Assembly: GCA_963924555.1 (NCBI GenBank)
Contig: OZ004590.1
Span: 3,814,501 to 3,878,500 of the forward strand
Direction: 5' to 3'
DNA length: 64,000 nucleotides
DNA from: Crambe crambe
Lineage: Eukaryota; Porifera; Demospongiae; Poecilosclerida; Crambeidae
A program made the translations under genes and the position numbers. Below, piece by piece: positions 35,301 to 45,518 of this stretch. Positions within the stretch are counted from its first letter, which is position 1. Each line of letters starts with the position of its first letter. The notes below the pieces were generated by a model that was given only the letters and a program-made list of their open reading frames with translations, did not search any database and was not told the origin of the DNA.

Positions 35301-36925
35301 CTCGCCCCTCGTGCTATAATTCGACTACAAACCTAGCGCTTGGTTAATAACTATTACTTATATATATATATATAGAACAATTTCAATGAGTCATGACCTG
35401 AAAGTCAGCTTGCTTGCTCACTGAACTAGGGTATGTTCATGTAACATAATCAATTGGCGAGTGAAGTGCAGTGATGCCCACCCAGGCCCCTTACATTTAT
35501 GTTTAAATTTGTGTTTATTTTGTAGGAGATGATGATCAAAAGGCAGCCCTGAAATTACTATTCCAACTTCTTTGTGTGCAACCAAAAAAGGGTGATCATG
35601 GAGATTTGAGCTATTTGTTTTCGGAATATGAGGTAGTATAGACAGCTAGTTTATGAAAACTGTAAATAACATTATTTTTATAACAGATATCTGATGAACC
35701 AGAGACTGTGGCAGCTGCTCCTCCTGTTCGTAATGCACCATGGATAGGGGAGTTCAAGATAGAAGATGGAGACTCTGTTTATTTCATTTTTGTTGAGAAG
35801 AAGGTTCTATGTACCTAGGTCACTTTTTGTTTGGTTTTCTCTATTTTATATATTCAACCTAGAGTACGACAAAAATGCTAGGGAAATATGTGTATTTTTC
35901 AAGAGTTTGTGTTTGGTCTTCCCAGTAACTCGCATAAAAAACTTCTACATACTTATCTGTAACCACTGACATTCGCACCAGCAGGGTGCTACTATTACAT
36001 GATATGTAAGTATACATAGGCCTAGGAGTGTAGACCTAGATATATACCCGTATATCCACAATTTTAATGAGTTAAAGTCAGCTAGCTTGCTGAACTACAT
36101 ATATAATGTAGAACTACAGTGTTGCTCTAGAAGCATCTTCACCTATATTATGTTATACAGTGTATTTTTGCAAGCCACCAATTAGCTAAGCCTGACAATA
36201 TTTCACAATGGAAAATGTTTCACATTGACTAGATGCATGACCTCAACTGACAAAGAAGGCAAACAGAATTGCAATATAAAGGGAGTACCTTTCTCAGTTG
36301 TAGAGTTCACTTAGCAACTGTTTGTTAATGTACATAGTCTATCTACCACTACTGTATGTAACAAAATAAAATGGCGTCATGCTGTTCTATGCAATGGTTA
36401 ATTTTTTGGACGATAGTAGCTAGCTAGGTAACAAAGTGCCTAAACAAAAGCAGTAAAAAAAAATTTGTATGTAGCTTTTTTGTTTTGTTTTGCAACCAAG
36501 TTGTACAAGAAATTTTTTTTTTGACTGGCTGCTGTACTAACCAAAGGCTAGGCATAGGCTCATTTTCCTTATGATAGCAACACTCACTGTAAAAAATAAG
36601 CATTGAACAGGCAACACTCTTGGATGCACTGCATACTTCCATGGATGTTGCCAGTACCTACACTCAGTGTATTCGATTCCCACAATTTAGGGTTGCTCCC
36701 ACCAGTCCAGTCTTTAGGAGCTATTTATTGTACTTTTAGAACTAAAGATATATGTTAATTCAGCAGCACTTTTAGCTGAAGCTAGCTAGAAGCTAGAATT
36801 AACCAGCTATATCTAGCTAAATGTTAGAACTCACACGGTTGACTTTGTACGGATATGGAAAAGAAGACAAGCCTTAATATGCACAGCATGTGTACACCGC
36901 TACTATTGGATAGTTGGTTCTTCAT
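18493..36925 (-). CDS. Receptor-type tyrosine phosphatase B (complete)
   Basis: Complete model of 22 exons, about 1202 aa: 36925-36835, 29448-29065, 28010-27687, 27487-27224, 27145-26825, 26576-26495, 26428-26334, 25808-25420, 25355-25268, 25173-25091, 24471-24435, 24038-23824, 23444-23287, 22588-22453, 22077-21928, 21151-21058, 20742-20678, 20159-20025, 19847-19719, 19657-19506, 18871-18736, 18573-18493. Approximate domains: signal peptide 1-30, V-like Ig 31-158, Ig-like 159-266, FN3 267-354 and 355-461, transmembrane 462-488, Tyr/Pro linker, cysteine-less Ig 521-610, D1 625-939, D2 945-1202. D1 keeps [15 protein letters not shown] (Cys about 843) and the Q-loop (QTSEQL), so it should be active. 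D2 has WDPSG in place of WPD and CSDTVTRSG as P-loop, so it should be inactive. Intron 1 (29449-36834) is 7.4 kb and full of repeats. The transmembrane exon uses a GC donor. Confidence 0.9.
19150..19380. mobile_element. hAT-like MITE in B, absent from C
   Basis: The ends CAGGTGTGTAGCCAGG and CCTGGCAACGCGCCTG are inverted repeats of the hAT type. CCAGG flanks both sides (19145-19149 and 19381-19385). In RPTP-C the homologous intron reads ATAACCAGGTTCCC without interruption (around 39725), giving an empty site. No coding potential. Confidence 0.75.
20354..20400. repeat. Poly-C followed by poly-A tract
   Basis: About 25 Cs followed by an A-rich run in an intron of RPTP-B, absent from the same intron in C. 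Confidence 0.85.
20483..20552. repeat. Hairpin with 30-bp arms in B intron
   Basis: Left arm AAAAGACCAGTCAAAAACTA and right arm TAGTTTTTGACTGGTCTTTT are inverted copies, extended by TCAATTCTT and AAGAATTGA. It is absent from the C intron and is probably a small MITE. Confidence 0.7.
21285..21500. repeat. Intronic minisatellite, unit about 39 bp
   Basis: GGTGATGACCATTGGGTAAA recurs with spacers like TTGAGTATTGAGTTTATTCT, giving about five clear units plus degenerate ones up to 21545. The same intron of C (41255-41470) holds only two or three units. It lies between the last D1 exon and the first D2 exon. Confidence 0.85.
23624..23801. mobile_element. hAT-like MITE, 5'-truncated, in B
   Basis: It ends TTCTAGAACCGCCACTG like the copies in A and C and shares the interior of the C copy (AAGTGGGTGCAGTTTATAG). 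The left end is missing. It occupies the intron before the WPD exon. Confidence 0.55.
24570..24615. repeat. Short palindromic repeat TTATCCC...GGGATAA
   Basis: TTATCCCCGAGGCAAAGCCAAGGGATAACTGG recurs as TTATCCCTGAGGCGAAGCCAAGGGATAACTGG at about 45066-45097 in the matching intron of C. The ends are inverted. Confidence 0.5.
31112..32183. mobile_element. TIR element nested in SAMD3-like remnant
   Basis: It starts TACCGTAATCGTATAAATTTTCG and ends with CGAAAATTTATATGATTATGGTA, an imperfect inverted repeat of about 23 bp. It interrupts the SAMD3-like coding pieces. The interior has no convincing ORF. Confidence 0.65.
32800..33180. repeat. Degenerate direct repeats TCATAGAGGTGCTAGGCTTATCTAAGT
   Basis: TTTGTCATAGAGG(T/C)(G/A)CTAGGCTTATCTAAGTG or parts of it recur at about 32808, 32863, 32940 and 33065, and a related string is at 26115. 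No gene was seen. Confidence 0.55.
33331..33767. mobile_element. Inverted-repeat element, 437 bp
   Basis: TTTAGTGCTGGTCACATGAC and GTCATGTGACCAGCACTAAA form the ends and continue inward (TTGTGACCAATCAGATT / AATTTGATTGGTCACAA). Small internal hairpins occur at 33380-33415 and 33450-33490. Another hairpin (ACTCTTTTCTAGCTC / GAGCTAGAAAAGAGT) follows at 33779-33848. Non-coding MITE. Confidence 0.75.
34109..34721. mobile_element. 613-bp TIR element, TAGTCT ends, 9-bp TSD
   Basis: The terminal repeats extend about 70 bp: TAGTCTCGCGGGCCAGACCC at the left and its exact reverse complement at the right. A perfect 9-bp duplication TGTAATCAT lies at 34100-34108 and 34722-34730. The ends and the duplication length match the RecQ-bearing element at 2373-5359. 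Frames inside are short and unrecognised. It lies in intron 1 of RPTP-B. Confidence 0.88.
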
Positions 36926-37087
36926 CGATGGAGAGGAGAAATGAATAGTAACTTGTCATTGCGAACCAGACCAGGCCACGCCCCTTTTATATTCATGTCA
37001 GGCGCGCGCTAGGCACACGTGCGCATAGTGCTAGATCGATAGTGCGCATGCGCAAACGCACGCGCTCTGCCGATGCCATCATCAGGA
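36926..37087. promoter_or_regulatory. Compact bidirectional promoter of B and its dead partner
   Basis: Only about 160 bp separate the ATG of B (minus strand) from the leader ATG of the plus-strand pseudogene. It contains GGCCACGCCCCTTTTATATTCAT (CACCC/Sp1-like box plus TATA-like string, shared with the A region) and a palindromic TGCGCATGCGCA at 37043-37054. The latter matches the NRF-1 consensus. The CpG content is locally high. This appears to be the least disturbed version of the three head-to-head promoters. Confidence 0.6.
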
Positions 37088-37690
37088 TGCTTTCTCTTTT
37101 TTATTTGTAATAATCACACTTCCTCACAAAACTAGTAGGCCAGCTAGTTAGAACTCCAAAGGTACCCAAAAGTTAAGGCTGTGTGGCTGGCATTTTGTAC
37201 TTTACTTGATTATCTAGTCAGATGGCAAGTTACAATTATATTACGAGCTCAGTATAGCTGTAGCATGTTATTAACTATATTGCTTCACATTACAATTTGT
37301 AGTATCCAATATTGTATCATACCCTACGGCCACATCAGTAAGCATATCCTGGACCCCAAATGACACCCTTTCAATGCACACATACCTAGTGCTTCTAGAA
37401 AGATATTCAGATCTTACTGAGCCATTAGCTGAAATCTGTGGTAGCAAATGAGTCAAATCACTGAAATCATTAAAGTTGGAGACACATTTTACTAGCACTG
37501 TCAGTGTGCTGTGTTAGCAAGATCCATTAGACCAAGAAAGTATCAATTCACCTTTCATATCCACACTCGTGTTAGCTAGATAGTTAGTACACTGTAAAAG
37601 TGGTAGAGATGATTTTGATATATTTTTTTCCTTTTCAGTAAGAGCACAACATTCTTGTGCCCTGTAACATTGTATCATGCATTGTATACC
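37088..37690 (+). pseudogene. Broken copy of short RPTP-D next to B
   Basis: The leader exon copy at 37088 has one extra base that shifts the frame to an early stop (TTGTAA). Its donor is lost (AGTAGGCC instead of AGTGAGTT). Part of the first FN3 exon ([14 protein letters not shown]-like bases, about 37315-37405) survives. So does the start of the transmembrane exon, at about 37640-37690. The second FN3 exon and everything downstream are missing. A further leader-like fragment occurs at 38680-38722. Confidence 0.72.
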
Positions 37691-37836
37691 TTCAAGGTCT
37701 AACTTGCATAGCTACTAACTTTAATAATCACACCTGTTGACCATGCATCATGGGTTAGCTGCTTCAAAGAACTGATAGCAATTATGGCCAAGCACCAATT
37801 TATCTCCACTCATGCAGCATGAAGCAAGTGTCTTGT

Positions 37837-37885
<49 letters not shown>

Positions 37886-39146
37886 GGTAATTACGGAACT
37901 TTGACAAACTCCTGTAGAATTCAATTAAGCTTGCCTACATCATCTTTGGCCAAAATGTTACTATAGGCTAGTCTGCACATGTGTAGACAAGGCGCTGAAT
38001 AATGCCATTGAATACTGTGAATTATTCAACAGCAACAGACCAATCCACGTATATATATATAATAATAATGATTAATAGTGACACATTTGAAAAGCATAGG
38101 TGGAGGACATGAAGGAACGACTACTTATAAATTAACTTTTTCGAATAAGGTACGCAAAGACACACCCAGCAAATGTGAATTAGCTACATGCAAAATTCAC
38201 TACATTTAGGTAGTTATGAGGACATGTAGTAATTATTGTGTACTGAACTCTAAAACTGTATAATATAAAATTAATTGCAAATTATTCTTTCATGTAAGGG
38301 GATACAGGTACACAAAGCGAAAACTGGCCTTAAACAGGCTAGTATGGATGTATAAGAAAGGTGGTAGCTGAAGTTACTAGCCTGTGCTATGGACTTACCT
38401 CAGAAATATTGATTCAGGCACAGTAAAGCTTTAGGTCTCTTCCACACACTGCAATACGGATTGTACCACGCAGATCGTATTGTTGCTATGGGGGCATTAA
38501 TTTCCAATTCCCTATTACATAGCTCGTTTATACAAGGATTTTTTCTCCAGTGTTTACAGTATAATAGGCTTTTAAAACTTGATAATAGTGCTAAATTTCA
38601 CTTTACAAGAGAGGGTGTGTGCATATCCGTGTTGAATCCAGGATTAAAATCTATGGATTATGATCCATTTTTATGTGTATTATAAATGATCACGCTTCCC
38701 CACAAAACTACAAGCCATAGTGAGTTGCTCTAGGCCATTCAGAAGCTGATAAAGATAATAAGAGTGGTTAGGTCGTGTTTGCTTTGCTGAAATCATGAAA
38801 GAAATTTTTTCCACCATAAAATCCTGCAAGAGTTTGTGAGCATGAAAAATTTGAGCATGAAAATTTTGTGCATGAATTTTTAATTGTGAGCATGAAAAAA
38901 TATTTTTTTTGGATATGATATGGGACACCATGACTGATCACTTACCCCTTGCTGCACATGCACAGCACGGGGTAACTAGTCAGATGGCTAGTTACAATTG
39001 ATACTATAGTTACTAAGTTTGTAGCATGTATTACTAATTATTACCTGCATCAGACAAAAAGCTAATAAATTAATAGTTAGCATAAGATGCTACATGACTA
39101 CATTGATCACAAATAATTTCATAGCTAGCTAGCTAGCTACAAAACT
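37691..39146. other. Intergenic region between B-side pseudogene and end of C
   Basis: It contains a (GT)n tract and a long G run (37833-37883), and a stretch (38060-38310) homologous to 15840-16090. It also holds a leader-exon-like fragment of RPTP-D (38680-38722) and a small repeat of GAGCATGAAAA strings (38830-38900). The stretch 38925-39000 is homologous to 18225-18310 downstream of B. No gene is supported; the frame at 38461-38685 has no recognisable features. Confidence 0.5.
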
Positions 39147-42100
39147 TTACACATTTTGAAAGTTGGCGTAGGTGTCAAATGAATCCAAGAAGGTAAGAGT
39201 GGCATCAAATAGTGTCTTGTAGTTTGCCTGTGTGTGATAGAATGCAATCAGCTATTTCCCTCCTCCCTGGTCATGCACCCCTGCTTCTGCATCAGTGAAA
39301 GTGTACCGAACTCACCAGAGTAGGCACAGCTCCAGGTTTCTGTATGCGGAGAGCTTTGACCACTTGGAAGACATCCACCACTCCCTCTGTCTTGCATCGA
39401 TCAATGATGGTGGCTATGGCACAGAACATCCCACTCCTGGTCACTGTGTCACTATTATACAAAAAAGGTATCATAAAATAGTGGGGAGTTACACAGGAAT
39501 GATATCAGCTAGCTATACAGCCATCATTCAAAGCATCCGGACACCTTTGTTCAAGCTTTTTTTCCAGACTATAAATTGTTATGTTATGGTTATCTTGTGT
39601 TGTTTAAAAAATCTTCATACGTAGCTATGGTGGTAGCACTAATGTAGCTTGTGTGCCTGTGCAAAGCATTCTCAAAAAATTAATGTCATTAGGCATGTAT
39701 TAATCACTATAAGCAAGGTACAGATAACCAGGTTCCCTTATCATCCCAGATAGCATTAGCTTAAAGTAGCTACATACTTAGCCAGTAGCTATTTATGCAT
39801 TGGGTGAACTGATCATTAACTGTATGTTGTAGCTAGCTACCTGCAGTGTATAAATACAGGTCTGTTTCCAGTTCTCCTCTGAATCTTTTCCACTTCATCG
39901 ATTACATCCACAACACTCCTGAGGTTGGAACATCGTCCAGATGGATCCCAACAGGTGATGTGGAATTGATTCACTTGATGAGCCTCTTGAGACTTGAATG
40001 GGAGAGGTGTGCATGCACATTGGGTCAATACATGGCCATATTAACTTTGTACCTTATGTTCTAAAATACTGAGTGTCCTGATGGTGAATCCTTCTAAAAC
40101 CTCCTCATCAATCAAGTCCACTGTGTACTCCCCAAACTGACTGAGTTGTCCAGAGGCTGGCCAGTACTTAACGCTACTCTCCTATGAAGTTTATGAACTA
40201 TAATAAAGCTATTCAAAACAATTTTCTCACCATAGCTGATGGTACAACACACAATGACTCTGAATAGCTAACCTTCCCACCCCTCCAAAAATAAATAATA
40301 CATGGTAAACCCTGTCTTATGGTAAATATGCCTTACTTTTCCATTCTCAATAACATCAGAGAGCATGACCACAGCCCCACACTTCCTATCATGGAGGGTC
40401 TTCAACATGTTCCTAACAGTAGATGCCATGGGTCCCTCGGCTATGATGTATGCCTTATGCTCTTTATAGCCCTAGAATGATGATACTGCTATTCCTATTG
40501 CTATCATATTTCATGCATTAGTGAGTTAGTTAGCTAAATGTATGTAATTCGCTCTGTATCTATTGCAAAAAATATACGGCATGCATACAAAAAATCACGC
40601 AGGGTATGAAATCTCTAGTTTCATCATGGAATAAATCCAAGTTTGGATCCCATTGTGTTATGTCAATGTCCTTGTGAGCTGTCATACTTACCGGTGCAAA
40701 CACAGCATGAATGTAGTCAGGCACTTCTCCTTTTATGATAATACGATATTTATCAGCTGTAATAATATATGAAGTACATTTATGATTACAAAGCCCTGAT
40801 TCTGTAATTATACTCAATAGCTATACATACGTAGTACATTGTCTAGCAAAGGCACCTTCATACAAAGCTCATTGTAAGTAGACGAGGATGCCAATCACAG
40901 ATATAGGTATTAAACTCTACCTTCTACCAATACAAATCTAGTTGGTAAAGGGTTGACATATCTGATAATTCATATGTACACAGGATAGCTAATACATAGT
41001 GAAAATACTGACATCATAGCTCTGTAGTTTATACCCTCTAACAAGAAGCTTAAGTGATTACAGTATTAGCTCACAGGGTAAGAAATCATTCCTTCGATTC
41101 TGATCAGAATTCTTCTTAGCTACAGAACAGACAACTTCATTGGCTTTAGGGGACATTTTTTCCAGAACCTACACAGATATGAAGCATATTAGTTAATTCT
41201 TGTGTGCGTACCTCATTGTTTTAGCTACAACCTGAAACCCCATGACCAGGGCAAACTGTAGTTTATTCTGGTGATCGAACATTGTAGTGTATTCTAGTGC
41301 ACATGACCACTTTGGGTAAACTAAACATGTAGTTTATTGGTGATGACCATTGGTAAATTAAGTATTGAGTTTATTCTGGTGATGACCATTGGGTAAACTA
41401 AGCATTGCAGTGATGAACATAGATAAACTGAGCATTGCCATGCAGTATATTCTGGTGATGACCATTAACATTGCTGCTCTCTCCCCACCCACATTTCCCT
41501 AGTAGCTTGCTAGCTATAGTAAATACTCCACAGTTACTATAACATCAGCATAATAAACATAAAACCTTTCTAACTAGTATTTTTTCATGTTTGGATTCCT
41601 TATCATAGCATTTTGGTAAAGTGAATTATTATAACATAGCTAAACATGTACATGTTGATGCTACATGCAGTCATGATTTTGGATCATTTCAACATTCCAT
41701 GTAAACAATGGTATAGTAATTTTTATAGTTGAGACAATTCTCATAGACTTAGCTATTACTTCCCAAAGATAACTCCATCTTCAAAATTAAGACCATGGAT
41801 TATTAGTGGATCACCTTTAATCCATGATGCTATAAATTGTCTTTATGAATAGCTAATGTGATTATTATGTGATCATAGTCATGGGAATCGTGAGGGCACT
41901 GGGTTGGTTGATACTTATTAGACTAGAAATTCCATATTAAGCACTCACATTAAACTGCAATCTGAACTTTGTTACACCAGCAGATGAATCAACCTCATCA
42001 TACTTGCTTATTTTGCTGCGGAGGTTGGCAGCAGAGATCTGGGTGTTTCCACACAAAACAGACTCCAATATAGCATCGTATAGGAATATGAGTTGCTCCT

Positions 42101-45100
42101 GTGATAACAAGAAGGAGAGTGAATGCTGCATAAAAACAATCCCTAGCTTAATTAAATTTTTTCATTAATACAGCTTACACGCAGCTACTAGTTTTTGTAC
42201 GCGATTTTCATTAACTACTGAGCAGCAGCTGGAGTCTGAAGTGCAAACTAATACAATTTTGCCTATACAGTATCTTGTTCACCAACATGGCAGCTGTGCA
42301 TGATAATATCCGGATTAGGTTAAAAATTTACAGAAATGCTGAGTCAACTGCAAGGGGTCTATATGCCAAATGATGCATGGGCTCATCCCAAGTCAATAAT
42401 TATTATAGCCTATATTTTTAATCACAGTGTTATAAATCAAGCAGGATTCACCTCCTTGCCCTGAGCCCCTTGCAGAGACTCAGCCAATACTTTTAATAAA
42501 TAAAGGAATGTGGATTTACTCATAATCATATGTTATTATAAGTGAGATGCATAAGTGCTTGATAAGTTTTTTTAGTAAGCTTATCATTTTAGGCTAAAAT
42601 TAATAAGCATAGTGTTATTCTCGGAAGCACAGATGTTCTTAAAACTCCTAAAGAGTACTTTCTTCAAAAACCTATATAAATGTACAGCTACTTACTGAAG
42701 TCTGAACCATTAGCATGCGTTGGTGCCTCATTTTATTAATGGCTCCTGCAATATCCACCATGTTCTCTTTCTTGACTTGCTCCAGGACATAGTCAATGCA
42801 GATAAAAGTACCAGTACGTCCAACACCAGCACTACAAATTCGCACATGAAACATGAAATAAAAATAAAACCGAAGATCCCATTTGAAAAGCTCTATAACC
42901 ACAATACGGAAAGCTTTTATCCATCATGCATTACTGAATGTGTTTGCTTATTTTGAGTAACTTGAATATTTCACTCTGTAGTTGTGATGATAGCTACAAC
43001 TAGTGTTCATTAAGGGTTCAATGCCCTGCTGTAATAAGCAGCCTTGGTGCACAACCTTGTTCAGCTCCCAATTTGGTAAGGATCGATCGATCCATTGATA
43101 GATTATTATTTTTAAATGCATGTGCAATCTATATCTGGCAGGATCAAATTAGCTGATTACCTTGGAGGCGGAGCTAGCAAGAAAAACATGCATTCAAGTC
43201 ACCAAGAGACCGTTCTCTTTATGTTATTATGGCTTCATAAATGTAAGTACAAAATACATATGCTAGCAATAAGTGTCAAATAAGCACATACATTAGTAGT
43301 TGTTTCAAAATTTTCTGTTATATAATAGTGAATCCCAACCAATTACTTAACCCCTTGCTGAGCATGCACAGTGGGGCAATGAAACCTGTCTAATCAAGCC
43401 ACCCTTTGATGAGACAATGCACCTCAAGCTCTAATAAGGCCACACCATGTCTCAAAATCCAGCTATTTCAAAGAGACCTCCTCCGCCCACACTTTTTTTC
43501 TGGCCCACAGGTGGGTGGGGTCACAGTATTTCACTGTATCGTACAAAAATTATAATGGCTAACTGACCTGCAGTGGACTAGGATGGGACCCTTCCGAGGG
43601 TTGTGGGTGGAGTTCACTCTCCTGTGAAAGCCCAGCATGGGTGAGGCATAATCAGGGACTCCGTGATCTGGCCAGGCAGTGAAGTGGAACTGCTTCAGCT
43701 TGTGGGGACGATTACTTCCTTCAAGCTGAAAACAATCAATGCATCAGAGAGTAGCTATTAACTATGATGTGGTATTCCTGTATGCATGTGGTTAGCTTAT
43801 TTGATCAGTCAGTATATTATTGTCAGAACAGTGTACAAAACCTGCTACAGAGATCAGTGGCGGTGCCAGGATAAGTAGTTTCCATGGTTTCTGGAAACTA
43901 GTCAACTAACCAGACCTGAATCACCCAGTTGCAGTAGCCAGCTAGCTAGCAAATTTACATTACCCAAACGAAAAGTTGGAGAGGCTTAGTAAGCCACAAG
44001 CACGTGCATGTAAAAAGTTGATTGATCATGACCAGTCCATGCTAACTTGAAGTGTGCACAGTTAAATTCTAAGTCTTGCTATAAAAACTGTGCAGGTAGC
44101 TGTAAAAACTGTGCAGGTAACATCAAGTGGGTGCAGTTTATAGAAAAGGTGTGGTTCGGCAAAAATGGGTGTGGCAAGGCAAATAATTTTCCACATGCTA
44201 TGCATGCGGATATTATATAACTGGATACTAGTGAACTTTTTTTTCTAGAACTGCCACTGGTGGTCATATAATTACGCTTACAGAAACTTGCAAGATCCTG
44301 ATGCAGTAATCAGCAAAATTCTGACTTTCAGTTATGGTGACCTTAAAGGGACCATGATCGGTGCTCCCAGTCTCCGGCCAATACTGCTCACACTTGCTCT
44401 TGTTTTTTTCAATCAAATTGGTCACCATGACAATAGTGGGGGGCTTCTCCTGCCAGATCAACCTCCAAAAATCAACAATTCTCTTGGGAATAGGTCCTGT
44501 GAAGTAATACATTCACTATTGCTACATACCATTTTTTATGCATAGTTCATGGTCATAATTATGCATATTCAAAATCCAATATCAACAGGATCATCACATT
44601 CACACAATCGAATTCTCATGCTGATCACAAACAAGTTGACAATGTGCTACCTGTGGAGCAGCCAATAATAACTACGAGCACACTATACTAATTTGATCTG
44701 TAGCTATTAACATTAGATGAATGGTTACATTATTAGTGGTTTTTCCTCTTAATTGCACCTGGACAAGCAGTGGTTTACATCCAGCTGCTTTGGAGCAGTG
44801 TCAACTCATTCAAAGTTGCTATAATAAGGAAACCTCTCTATATACATTATGCATAATATCATAATGCCAACTTAGCACTCTAGTTAGAGGCTTAATTTTG
44901 TAGCTGCTCAGTATTTTTGCTATGAACTTACCCTGAGTGGCAATGAACTTCTTTTTAATGGAGTAACCCTATAATCAAAAAGTACATAGATTATTGTGCC
45001 CAAGCATACATACCATAATAAGTATAGGATAAATCAGTGGGTTATGCACTCATATAAAGTTTATGGTTATCCCTGAGGCGAAGCCAAGGGATAACTGGAA

Positions 45101-45484
45101 ACGAGTGAGGACCCACGAGTGAATATAGCACTATGCATGTGCATCTATTAGTGCTTATAGCAACAATTCAGCTATAGCTAGCTAGCTCACATTAGGCCTG
45201 GTCTTAGTTTCTGCTTTAGCAGTCTAGCTACTACTTCTCAAGAATGTAGAGTGGTCACGGCTAAAAAGTAAGTGGGAGGGGTTTCAAACTAGAGTCAGCT
45301 AGTTTCTTGCCTCCTGGCACTACAGAGCACCAATCAAAGCCAAGAGCAACAAGGTACCAAAGGTAGCATAGATGGTCATATTTCCAAGTGTATTAAAGCT
45401 GGAAAGCCTACTTAGTCTGTTGGATTCTCCATGCACGAAACTTTCATGGCCAGCTAACTATAAAATAACAACAACAACAACAAT

Positions 45485-45518
<34 letters not shown>

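Larger units (their letters stand above)
30700..35818 (+). pseudogene. SAMD3-like protein remnant in B intron 1
   Basis: Separate coding pieces on the plus strand resemble the repeated SAMD3-like uncharacterised proteins of metazoan genomes. The piece at 30700-30921 has an AT-hook-like PRKRGRPK and a RYPSLQ segment. A frame-shifted continuation at about 30917-31020 contains [12 protein letters not shown] and [11 protein letters not shown]. Another piece lies at about 32202-32310. The C-terminal part is at about 35527-35636 ([18 protein letters not shown]) and 35688-35818 ([25 protein letters not shown]). The pieces are separated by inverted-repeat elements, and the frame is broken at least once near 30917. 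It lies antisense within intron 1 of RPTP-B. The family assignment is from memory of its pattern; treat it as tentative. Confidence 0.45.

Noticed and set aside
38461-38685. Independent protein-coding gene
   Set aside because: One 74-codon frame with no domain, no splice context and no counterpart downstream of B; it lies beside a D leader fragment.
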